Source of the DNA: Thermoplasmatota archaeon
GTDB taxonomy: Archaea; Thermoplasmatota; Thermoplasmata; UBA10834
Length of the DNA stretch: 64,000 nucleotides
Direction: 5' to 3'
Assembly: GCA_018818785.1 (NCBI GenBank)
Contig: JAHIRF010000008.1
Span: 149,121 to 213,120, forward strand
The position numbers were made by a program, and so were the translations under genes. This document shows, piece by piece, positions 52,801 through 60,157 of this stretch. The notes under the pieces are model-generated. The model saw only the letters and a list, made by a program, of their open reading frames with translations. It was not told the DNA's origin and searched no databases. Every line of letters begins with the position of its first letter. Position 1 is the first letter of the stretch.

Positions 52801-53508
52801 GCTGTCAACGAGATCGCGTTGCTGAACGATCTGATGACCCATGACATCAACAACTTCAACCAGGGCATAATGGGCTATATCGAGTTGTTACTTCAGGACA
52901 GGCGCCTGGAGGATGGTCCACGCAGATATGCAGATAAGGCGTTGGTGCAGGTGAGGAACAACGCACGTATCATAGACAACATACGCAAGTTGTCCAAGGT
53001 CCGGGCGATGGCCGATAAGGACTTCGTGCAATGGGATCTGTACGATCCAATCGCCAACGCGGTAGATGTCTTGAATAAGTCATTCTCCGACCGGACGGTG
53101 ACGGTGGCGTCATCGGTTCCGAAGGGCGAGCATTATGTGATGGCGAATCAATTTATTACAGATCTGTTCCAGAACATCATATCGAATGCTGTCAAGTTCG
53201 ACAGCGCGAAATCGGTCCACGTCGATATCATGGTATCGGATGCGACCGATGCGAAGGGGGCCTTCTGGGTGATATCGGTCATCGACAGAGGTCGCGGTAT
53301 CTCGGATGAACGGAAGAAGACCGTGTTCGAAAGGTTCGCCACGGGCAGTACCGGTGTGAAAGGGTTCGGACTCGGCCTATCGATCGTTAGCACCATCGTA
53401 GAGAAGTTCCAGGGTAGGATATGGGTCGAGGACAGAGTCCCTGGCGATTTCTCGAATGGCACGGTCTTCAAGATCATGCTTCCAAAGGCTCGACCTCGGG
53501 AGAAGTGA
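49900..53508 (+). CDS. multi-PAS/GAF sensor histidine kinase
   Basis: About 1202 residues, soluble, with no membrane segment. Two N-terminal PAS domains (about 25-130 and 140-255, with ADGRIVYSNKFFETVTGYS) are followed by a coiled-coil linker. At least four GAF domains follow (about 295-440, 455-605, 625-770 and 790-975). The kinase core has an H-box (LLNDLMTHDINNFNQ), the N-box (QFITDLFQNIISNAVKF), G1 (VIDRGRGI) and G2 (GFGLGLSI). No receiver domain. ATG 49900 is used because a BRE/TATA pair ends at 49838. The ligands are unknown; GAF domains often bind nucleotides or haem. It is followed closely by convergent pyrG. Confidence 0.88.
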   Translation: MRSSIDTLKHEKPAGSFEHRLSLLEAYPGRVSVVREDRTVVFMSKALRDSYGDLVGKKCYETALGSEDVCKGCPVAQNWDASNFPHSRTTKEPDGTTYELTTTRYEDDETGEVYYFSFERDITVQVEQERYLRSLAASLDQMAEAVAVADADGRIVYSNKFFETVTGYSRDRLSKLNIITMEEHIESEGLVRQILKDSLGHGWSGEMTIDRGGNGPSIIHVETKPVKTPEGTAIGIVGLFRDITRERCEKVELEKYKSQLEKKMEARTAELARRVNQLTTINKISRVVTSILDPDDLIKEFAKSIASGFGYQHVVIMMMDKDRGELHFNAGEGSKIRQVHRDITIKLKEGIIGHAAFFGETLVTGDVDSDPRYLSKDISTTKSELAIPIVFRGDLIGILDIQSDAKDAFTRNDVTLLEMLADILATSIINARTFTESKEREQALTILDRISRQISFRREPAVILDQVARDAVSLLKGEKALVGLKEEGTECLRWLASCNVETSMLDKLEFNSDRGVTGRAMSQLKTEVVNNYLLDSDARPRDAQLFNIKSIVSAPLIIEGRGIGVINVYNKQDGAKFTKSDALFLSSLADHAAIALENSNLMTSLNQRVRSQLALLETAFLMQRQIDSSGIYEYVAEKLREVIWYDALTFYRLDAENELVVPVLAIGPYTDEVMSDIFPIGTGVTGQVAQTGKAEVINDAISDSRAVQVEGTPLDEEAILAIPLKGRERVIGVLTVYRQGGKVFTSSEFEIAQLFANQATVAVENAELYKTEESLLNESKKKIEQMSSVLELTTSVMYMDSLDTLLRRLANATVRSFGFKRASVSLLEPDKNVFVNCALAGYPEWVSVGEHMPAEEVLEDMKDEFRVGETSYYVPYEKQEYGIEKFDFIAHPELASKPRESEDAWHERDILMLALKDRSGRLTGYMLVDEPADMKVPTKEQIEFLEILSGIASIAVENSRLFEKQVFAVNEIALLNDLMTHDINNFNQGIMGYIELLLQDRRLEDGPRRYADKALVQVRNNARIIDNIRKLSKVRAMADKDFVQWDLYDPIANAVDVLNKSFSDRTVTVASSVPKGEHYVMANQFITDLFQNIISNAVKFDSAKSVHVDIMVSDATDAKGAFWVISVIDRGRGISDERKKTVFERFATGSTGVKGFGLGLSIVSTIVEKFQGRIWVEDRVPGDFSNGTVFKIMLPKARPREK

Positions 53509-53530
53509 ATCAGCGCTGCCGGATCCCGAT

Positions 53531-55141
53531 CTACATCTTCCTCTTCTTCGAGAACTCCAGGGCGGCTTTGACCAGGCCGAAATGCATGTGCGCCGGTTTC
53601 TGAGGTCTCGACTTGAACTCTGGGTGGAACTGGGATCCCATGAAGAACGGATGTCCATCGAGTTCGAATATCTCCATCCTTTTACCATCGGGGGATCTTC
53701 CAGTGTACTTGAGCCCGCTCTCCTGTATCCTGTCGATGTAGTGCGGGTTGACCTCGTACCTATGCCTGTGTCTCTCCGAGATCTCGTTCGATCCATACAT
53801 TTTCTCTGCTTTCGATCCCTTCTCTATCACGATCGCCTGCGCTCCCAATCTCATGGTCGCGCCCATCCTTGTCACATTCTTCTGCTCGGGAAGGATGTCG
53901 ATTACTGGATGTGATGTGTGTGAGTCGAACTCAGTGCTGTTCGCGTCGTGCATCTGAAGGACGTTCCTCGAGAACTCGACCGTGGCGAGCTGGAATCCGA
54001 GGCATACCCCAAGGAACGGAACCTTGTTCATCCTGGCGTGCTTGATCGCCTCAATCTTGCCCTCGGCACCTCTCGAGCCGAACCCTCCGGGGATGAGAAC
54101 GCCATCTGCATCGTCCAGAAACTTCTTGGGGTTATCCTTCTCGATATCCTCCGCTTCAAGTCTGATGAAGGTTACTTTCGTATCGAGTTCGGCCCCTGCA
54201 TGTGCCAATGCCTCGTAATGGCTCATGTACGAATCGTATTGGTCCATGTACTTTCCCACGAGCGCGATCTTGACCTCGTGCTTGGGGTTCATCACCTTGT
54301 TCAGGAACTTCTTCCATTCCTTGAGCCCGTCCTTGGGCACATTGATGTTCATCCGCTTCATCAGATAATCCGGAAGCCCCTGTTCATCCAGGAATATCGG
54401 GACCTGGTAGATCGATTTCGCATCGGGGGCGCTAACGACGGCTTCCAAAGGGACATCGCAGAACAGGGCTATCTTCTTCCTCGCACTATCCTCAAGCGGC
54501 CGTTCGCACCTCGCGACGATCACATCGGGCTGTATCCCGAGTCCTCTGAGCTCTCTGACTGAGTGCTGGGTCGGTTTAGTCTTCTGCTCCTTCAACGACC
54601 CCAACGTCGGGACGAGGGTGGTGTGTACGAACAGAATGTTCTCGTGTCCCATCTCGGAGTGCATCTGCCTCATGGCCTCCAGGAACGGCATGGACTCGAT
54701 GTCACCGACGGTGCCTCCAAGCTCGACTATGACCACCTCCGCACCGGACTTGATACCGACATTGGATATCATCGATTTGATCTCGTTCGTTATGTGCGGG
54801 ATTATCTGCACGGTCTTTCCTAGGAAGTGGCCATCCCTCTCCTTCTCGATCACATTGCCATAGACCTTCCCCGTGGTCATGACGTGGTCGCTGGTGAGGC
54901 TGGCATCCATGAAACGTTCATAATTGCCGAGGTCGAGATCGGCTTCTCCCCCATCATCGAGGACGAAGACCTCTCCATGTTCGAACGGGTTGAGTGTCCC
55001 CGCATCGGAGTTGAGATACGGGTCGATCTTCATCGCAGTGACGTTGACACCCCGTGCTCTCAGAACGCATCCGATGGACGACGATGTGATGCCCTTTCCG
55101 AGGCCAGACAAAACTCCGCCCGTGACAATAATACACTTCAT
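53531..55141 (-). CDS. pyrG: CTP synthase
   Basis: 536 residues. The synthase domain (KCIIVTGGVLSGLGKGITSSSIG, KIDPYLNSDAGTLNPFEHGEVFVLDDGGE) makes CTP from UTP with ATP and ammonia. A class-I glutaminase domain follows, with the Cys in FLGVCLGFQLA and HPEF (His and Glu of the triad). The sequence is typical in length. It is followed by a 150-base gap before the hydrogenase operon, on the same strand but with no sign of co-transcription. Confidence 0.97.
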   Translation of the reverse strand: MKCIIVTGGVLSGLGKGITSSSIGCVLRARGVNVTAMKIDPYLNSDAGTLNPFEHGEVFVLDDGGEADLDLGNYERFMDASLTSDHVMTTGKVYGNVIEKERDGHFLGKTVQIIPHITNEIKSMISNVGIKSGAEVVIVELGGTVGDIESMPFLEAMRQMHSEMGHENILFVHTTLVPTLGSLKEQKTKPTQHSVRELRGLGIQPDVIVARCERPLEDSARKKIALFCDVPLEAVVSAPDAKSIYQVPIFLDEQGLPDYLMKRMNINVPKDGLKEWKKFLNKVMNPKHEVKIALVGKYMDQYDSYMSHYEALAHAGAELDTKVTFIRLEAEDIEKDNPKKFLDDADGVLIPGGFGSRGAEGKIEAIKHARMNKVPFLGVCLGFQLATVEFSRNVLQMHDANSTEFDSHTSHPVIDILPEQKNVTRMGATMRLGAQAIVIEKGSKAEKMYGSNEISERHRHRYEVNPHYIDRIQESGLKYTGRSPDGKRMEIFELDGHPFFMGSQFHPEFKSRPQKPAHMHFGLVKAALEFSKKRKM

Positions 55142-55295
55142 CTTAACTCACGGGATACGGAGAACAGTTCGGACCAACTTAAAGATTTGCTACGACTTCC
55201 GATGGGGTCACCAGGCATATCTGTCCCTTGGGATGCGGACTGTATCGTACGTGTGGTATCTATCAGGTGCATCTTCATTGATCGATGGATATGAA

Positions 55296-55808
55296 TCAGT
55301 TCATCAGCTTCATGAGGCTGCCGAGTGCACCAGTTACCGCAGCGATCGCTTCCGCGACCGGCTGCGATACCTCTCCTCGGAACTCGATCGTGCCGGGTTG
55401 AATGCCTATGACTGCGACCCTCTTGCCCGCCTTGGCCAGCACTGATGACAGGAGCGCGACAGCGACCCTGTGCGTGGTGATCTCCCTTTCCTGTATCTCT
55501 TCCCTCATGATCACGCGGATGGTACCGGGCTCTGATTTGAGTGCAGCCGCATCGACGAAGAATACAGTCGCGTCCTCGTCCTTCTCGGAGATGTCCAGGA
55601 CAGTGCCCTCTACTCCGTCGTGCTCTGAAAATGAATAGGCTGGAAAGAGTTTCTTCAAGGCCTCGGCCACGAGCACGCCCGCACCGTCATCGGCCTTGTC
55701 CAGGTATCCCAGGCCAAGGACATAGACACGCCCCTTGCCCGCGATCTCTTCGAGACAGCGCCTCAGATCCTCTTCAGATTCACAAGGTGTGTCGCACAGC
55801 TTATGCAT
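55296..55808 (-). CDS. NiFe hydrogenase maturation protease (HyaD/HycI family)
   Basis: 170 residues. VLGLGYLDKADDGAGVLVAEAL has the GxGN-like and DDGxG motif of the HybD/HycI endoproteases. These clip the C-terminal extension of the hydrogenase large subunit after nickel insertion. The THRVAVALL segment and the GIQPGTIEFRG strand contain the other conserved residues. It overlaps the large-subunit gene (ending 55763) by 46 bases and is last in the operon. It would process the LVNLKRI tail of the large subunit. Confidence 0.92.
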   Translation of the reverse strand: MHKLCDTPCESEEDLRRCLEEIAGKGRVYVLGLGYLDKADDGAGVLVAEALKKLFPAYSFSEHDGVEGTVLDISEKDEDATVFFVDAAALKSEPGTIRVIMREEIQEREITTHRVAVALLSSVLAKAGKRVAVIGIQPGTIEFRGEVSQPVAEAIAAVTGALGSLMKLMN

Positions 55809-57055
55809 GGATCGTACGCCCTCGCTACCATCTCTAGGCCAAGTCTGACCTCGGCATCGCTCTTGTCGTCCGCGAGCATCCTCTCGGCCGTGACCTTCAT
55901 GTGCAGCTCTATGTCATCGAGGTTCTGCGCGGTGGGTGTGATGATGTCCGCGACATCGATCAGACCGTCCTTGATCTCGTAGTGGTGGTATAGCGTACCG
56001 CGAGGAGCTTCGACCGCCCCTGTACCAGATCCAGTCTGCCTCGTAGGCTGCTCTATCGCCGGGTCGGCCAGAGCTGCGACCTGGTCGCATGCCTCGGGTA
56101 GGTGCTCCATCGACCATAGCATCTCGATGGCCTGGGCGAGGTTGTTGTACAGCGGGTTCACGAGCCACTTGTCGTTGAAGTGTTCCTTGAAGAGATCCGC
56201 AGCTTGCCCGTCGAGCCTCTTGCCCATGTTGACCATCCTGGCGTTAGCTCCGACCGTGAATGGCTTCTCGTTGAACAGCGACCTCTTGGCGAACGAGTGC
56301 GGGACGACGCGCTCATTCGTGAGCTTCTTGTAATCCTCTGCGCTCGTTTCCTTGCCGTTCGATATGAGGATGGTGTCTCCGTGGTATCCGTACTTCTTCT
56401 TCGGAGCGTTCACGGACATGAAGACCATCTTCTCGGATTCCGGGTACTCGGGGTACTCGACCACGGTTGCGAATAGCTCGACAGCCCTTACCGCGTCGGG
56501 CACGAGCTCGCGGGACCTCAGCTTGATCTCTTCGAGCGACTTCTTGCTCGGGTACTTGCCGAATCCTCCGATGATCGGGTTCTCACCGTGCACGATCCTT
56601 CCACTGGTGACCGCCATGACATGGTTACCGAACTTCTTCAGACGCAGCGCACGCTTGACATCGTCACCGAAGTCGTTCAACATGGCGATCGCGGACGGAT
56701 ATCCGAGGAAGTCGGGCAGTGCCAGGAGGAACGTGTGAAGCGAGTTGCTCTCGACGTTCTCTCCGAGCATCATCAGCTCCCTCGTGAGCTGCGCCTTCTC
56801 TGGCGGCGTTATGCCGAGCGCTTTCTCAAGGCCGCGGATCGCGGCGAACTTGTGAGATAGGGTGCATATGGCGCATATCCTCGGCACCACGTTCAGATCG
56901 TCAGCCGGTGTCATGCCACGTACCAGCTGCTCTATGAGCCTCGGGCCCTCGTGGACATCCAATGTGACGCTCTTTACCTTCTTGCCTTCGAGTGTGACGG
57001 TTATGCCACCGTCTCCCTCGACCCTTGCGAGTGCTGGAACGTTAAGCTCCCTCAT
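55763..57055 (-). CDS. hydA: NiFe hydrogenase large (alpha) subunit, group 3b
   Basis: 430 residues. The NiFe site motifs are RICAICTLSHKFAA (L1, RxCxxC, about 59-72) and DPCISCATH (L2, DPCxxCxxH) at the C-terminus, followed by LVNLKRI, the peptide removed by the protease. The middle has AVTSGRIVHGENPIIGGF and the EAPRGTLYHHYEI motif. Together with the gamma and beta subunits, this is the soluble bidirectional NADP-linked type (sulfhydrogenase) of Thermococcales and many Thermoplasmatota. Assigned group by gene content, not by phylogeny. Confidence 0.93.
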   Translation of the reverse strand: MRELNVPALARVEGDGGITVTLEGKKVKSVTLDVHEGPRLIEQLVRGMTPADDLNVVPRICAICTLSHKFAAIRGLEKALGITPPEKAQLTRELMMLGENVESNSLHTFLLALPDFLGYPSAIAMLNDFGDDVKRALRLKKFGNHVMAVTSGRIVHGENPIIGGFGKYPSKKSLEEIKLRSRELVPDAVRAVELFATVVEYPEYPESEKMVFMSVNAPKKKYGYHGDTILISNGKETSAEDYKKLTNERVVPHSFAKRSLFNEKPFTVGANARMVNMGKRLDGQAADLFKEHFNDKWLVNPLYNNLAQAIEMLWSMEHLPEACDQVAALADPAIEQPTRQTGSGTGAVEAPRGTLYHHYEIKDGLIDVADIITPTAQNLDDIELHMKVTAERMLADDKSDAEVRLGLEMVARAYDPCISCATHLVNLKRI

Positions 57056-57843
57056 TTCTTAGCCCCCTTCTTCTTCTCGAGGTCCTTGACAAGCTCGACG
57101 ACACCAGACCCGCCGAACTTCCTGATCTTCGTGATGATCTCATTCGGATCGTACCCCTTCTCCTTGAGCAGGTTGTATTCCGAAGTCACATTCAGATCGT
57201 CAGTCGGTCCCCAACAGCCAACGCATGGTATGTTGTGAGACGGACATACCGCGCCACATCCTCCCTTCGTGAGTGGGCCTGCGCAGAACTTACCTTCGTT
57301 GAGCAGGCAGATGTTCTCCTTCCACTTACACTCCAGGCATACGGGTGACTTCAGCAGGTACGGGTGTTTGCCAGCGACCAGTTTCGATACTGATTTCAAG
57401 AACTCCATCTTATCTATCGGGCATCCCGGGATCTTCATGTCCACCTTGACGAACGCGTCCAGTGGCTGCGCCTCGAACGCCTTGGATATAGTGATCTTGG
57501 CGTTGCCATAGACCTTCTTGTAGCGCTCCTCGAAGCCGCCATCGCCGAGCTTCATCGCCTGGGGTCCTCCCCAGCAGGCGCATGTGCCGATCGCGATGAG
57601 TATCTTGGCCCGCCCTCTGATATCCTTCAGATGCTTCAGCTGCGCCTCGGTGGATATCGATCCCTCGACGAGCGCGACGTCCATCTCTCCCTCGTGGTTG
57701 TCGCTCTTCGCCATCACGAACGAGCGTATCTCGGTCGCGCCGAAGATATCCACCAGCTGATCCTCGCAGTTGAGTATCATGAGCTGGTCGCCCGCGCAAC
57801 CCGTGAATCCGTATACTCCGATCTTAGGCGATGATTTTGTCAC
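57052..57843 (-). CDS. hydD: NiFe hydrogenase small (delta) subunit, group 3b
   Basis: 263 residues. Carries the proximal and further Fe-S clusters. GVYGFTGCAGDQ, AIGTCACWGG and IPGCPIDK supply the proximal cluster cysteines, and the C-terminal part has PVCLECKWKENICLLNEGKFCAGP...CGAVCPSHNIPCVGCWGP. GTG 57843 is chosen because GGGAGG lies seven bases upstream; GTG 57849 is inside that element. It overlaps the gamma stop. Confidence 0.92.
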   Translation of the reverse strand: MTKSSPKIGVYGFTGCAGDQLMILNCEDQLVDIFGATEIRSFVMAKSDNHEGEMDVALVEGSISTEAQLKHLKDIRGRAKILIAIGTCACWGGPQAMKLGDGGFEERYKKVYGNAKITISKAFEAQPLDAFVKVDMKIPGCPIDKMEFLKSVSKLVAGKHPYLLKSPVCLECKWKENICLLNEGKFCAGPLTKGGCGAVCPSHNIPCVGCWGPTDDLNVTSEYNLLKEKGYDPNEIITKIRKFGGSGVVELVKDLEKKKGAKK

Positions 57844-58726
57844 TGACACCCCTCCCTATGAGCTCCTTCATGTGGAGCACGTCCCAGTAGGTGAATATAG
57901 GACCGTCGATGCAAGTGTACAGATATTCTATTGCACAGTGCCCGCACTTGCCGATCCCGCACTTCATCCTCCTCTCAAGGGTCATCACAATCTGGTGCTT
58001 CGGTATGCCGAGCTTCACCAGGTTCTCCATCACGAACTTGTACATGATAGGCGGACCGCAAACGGCCGCGTATGTGTTCTTCGCGTCGACCGGTCCGAGG
58101 TCCTTGAACAGGGTCGTGATCAATCCGACCTTCTCGGTCCACTTGCCCGTGTCGTCCTTGTCCACGGTGAGGAGACAGTTCAGGTCCTCCCGCTCCTTCA
58201 GCTGGAAGAACTCCTCCCTGAAGAGCATCTCTCCCGGGTTCTTCGCGCCGTGCAGATAGGTCACCTTGCCGAACTTGTCCCTGTTATCCAAGATGTAAAG
58301 GAGCAGCGACCTCAACGGAGCGACTCCCATACCTCCAGCGACGATCATGATGTCCTTGCCTTCCATCTTCTCGATAGGGAAGGTGTTGCCGTACGGCCCC
58401 CTTATCCCGATCGTCTGGTTCTCCTTCAGTCCGAAGAGGGATTCCGTCAGGGTTCCCGTCTTCCTTATGCAGAACTCCAGGAGCCCCGGCCTCGACGGCG
58501 TGGACGATATGCAGAACGGTGCCTCACCCTCTCCAGGAACGGAGAGCATGACGAACTGCCCAGGAAGATAACTCATCTTCAACGCCTCATCCACATCCAC
58601 GGGCCTCACCTGGAAGAAATTCACATCGCTGGTCAACGGGTACTTGCGGACGATCCGCCACATGTCCGGCTGGTAGGGGTTCTCATCGACCTCCCTGTCG
58701 TCCAGCACCACGCACAGTCTCTTCAC
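57824..58726 (-). CDS. hydG: hydrogenase gamma subunit (FAD/NAD(P)-binding, 2Fe-2S)
   Basis: 300 residues. An NAD(P)-ferredoxin-reductase-like module: FAD-binding YLPGQFVMLSVPGEGEAPFCISS, NAD-binding VAGGMGVAPLRSLLLYI and CGPPIMYKFVMENL. The C-terminal KCGIGKCGHC...YTCIDGPIF holds the [2Fe-2S] cysteines. It connects the hydrogenase to NADP(H). GTG 58726 overlaps the beta stop by four bases; the longer frame to 58801 runs into the beta gene. The symbol follows the hyd naming and is not the FeFe-hydrogenase HydG. Confidence 0.92.
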   Translation of the reverse strand: MKRLCVVLDDREVDENPYQPDMWRIVRKYPLTSDVNFFQVRPVDVDEALKMSYLPGQFVMLSVPGEGEAPFCISSTPSRPGLLEFCIRKTGTLTESLFGLKENQTIGIRGPYGNTFPIEKMEGKDIMIVAGGMGVAPLRSLLLYILDNRDKFGKVTYLHGAKNPGEMLFREEFFQLKEREDLNCLLTVDKDDTGKWTEKVGLITTLFKDLGPVDAKNTYAAVCGPPIMYKFVMENLVKLGIPKHQIVMTLERRMKCGIGKCGHCAIEYLYTCIDGPIFTYWDVLHMKELIGRGVSDKIIA

Positions 58727-59748
58727 TTGCCCACCTCCTGTTCCTTCAACGCCTGCGAAACCGTCTCGACATTGATGTCTACCGGGCAGGTCGAGACGCA
58801 TCTTCCGCAGCCAACGCAGGCCGGCTTCCCGAACTCGCCGATGTATGCCTGCAGTTTGTGAGTGTACCAGAGCCTCAGTCTGTCGGCTCTCTTGTCCCTG
58901 AAGTTATGTCCGCCCGCGACGAGCGAATACTCCCTGAACATGCAGCTATCCCAGGACCGTTCCCTCGTTCCTTCCGCGGTCCCGAGTTCGACCTCGTCGA
59001 CCACGTTGAAGCAGTTGCAGGTCGGGCAGACCATGGAGCACTGTCCGCATGACAGGCACTTCTCCCCCAGCTCTTCCCATATCGGGCTGCTGTAGGCGAG
59101 CTCGAATATGTCTGGCATGCCGGTGAAGTCCACCTTCGCCTTGAACTGGGAGTTCTTCCACTTCCTATATTCAGTGTAATTGAGGATATCGTCCTTGCTC
59201 AGGTCCCGGCTGAACAGCTCTGGCCTCATCCTGATGAGGTCGTGGCCCCTGCTGGAGCCGACCCAGACCAGATAGAACATCTTGAGGTCCGTGAAGAACA
59301 GATCGAAACCCTCAGCAACGAAATCGGTGTTCGTCGCGAAGCACATGCACTTCTCATCCGGAATGCAGCTGTGGCCCAAGAGTATGGTTTTCTCCCTGCG
59401 CTCGGCGTAGTACGGGTCCTTGTAAGTCTCCAGGAAGAGCTTGTCCATGATCAAGATCCCGTGTACGTCGCATGGGTGCAGACCGAACAGAATCTTCTTC
59501 GAGACATCGCCCGTCCTCTCGACGAACCCTTCCTCGTCAAAGTCGAACATTGTGAACTTTGGCGGGTATAGGAACTTCTTCGGCGGGATGACCGTCCTGG
59601 TCGCCTTCAGATCCATCTGGGAGAGCGATTCGACCTTCGCGTAGGTCGTCTTGCCGCCCTTGCTCGTAGGACCCCATAGCTCCCCCCATTCCTTGGCGCT
59701 CTCGAGGAAAGCGGGAAGGTCCTCTTTCTTCATCTTCAAAATCATCAT
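58723..59748 (-). CDS. hydB: hydrogenase beta subunit (2 x 4Fe-4S)
   Basis: 341 residues, related to anaerobic sulfite reductase subunit A. Two 4Fe-4S motifs: CLSCGQCSMVCPTC (about 228-241) and CVGCGRCVSTCPVDI (about 308-322). Also LHPCDVHGI and HSCIPDEKCMCF. It passes electrons between the gamma module and the NiFe pair. First gene of the operon (order beta, gamma, delta, alpha, then the protease). The minus-strand TATA element lies near 59851-59862. Confidence 0.93.
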   Translation of the reverse strand: MMILKMKKEDLPAFLESAKEWGELWGPTSKGGKTTYAKVESLSQMDLKATRTVIPPKKFLYPPKFTMFDFDEEGFVERTGDVSKKILFGLHPCDVHGILIMDKLFLETYKDPYYAERREKTILLGHSCIPDEKCMCFATNTDFVAEGFDLFFTDLKMFYLVWVGSSRGHDLIRMRPELFSRDLSKDDILNYTEYRKWKNSQFKAKVDFTGMPDIFELAYSSPIWEELGEKCLSCGQCSMVCPTCNCFNVVDEVELGTAEGTRERSWDSCMFREYSLVAGGHNFRDKRADRLRLWYTHKLQAYIGEFGKPACVGCGRCVSTCPVDINVETVSQALKEQEVGK

Positions 59749-60157
59749 GGTATCTCTTCCCTAGCTCGGAGTATCACCCTATCTCAACACAGGCGCATGC
59801 AAAAGACTGCCAGACCTGTGGATAAGTCGTGTAGTTGGGAGTATCGAGCCGTGGTATAAAAACATTCGGAACGGGCACCGAAAAACGGTTGAATTCGCGG
59901 GTGGTCTCATCGATTTTTATTCAATATGAATGGCTATGCGAATGATGAGCATTCTATAGTAGTGGTGATACGATTCGCTCCTCATCATTAATCCATCGCA
60001 CATGTACACACAGAAAGGGCAGGGGCTAGTAAGCTTACATTTAGAAATCGCTATTTCGCAGAGTTTTTAAACTGTTCGGGTAATATTGAATGGACCGTGA
60101 TGGTCTTAGAAAGGGATGCACTCAATGGATATTGGGTGGATCAAAGAGGTTGAAAAG
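59749..60157. promoter_or_regulatory. divergent promoter region between hydrogenase operon and kelch protein gene
   Basis: About 410 bases. A minus-strand TATA element lies at 59851-59862 (GTTTTTATACCAC on that strand) for hydB. A plus-strand TATA-like TTTTTAAA sits at 60063-60070 for the kelch gene, with an AGAGGT ribosome-binding site at 60145-60150. Between them, AATGATGAG (59941-59949) and CTCATCATT (59981-59989) are exact inverted copies 31 bases apart. No protein-coding ORF or RNA was recognised. Confidence 0.5.

Noticed and set aside
55142-55295. Gap between pyrG and the hydrogenase protease as an RNA gene
   Set aside because: No conserved structure or tRNA features; only ordinary intergenic sequence.
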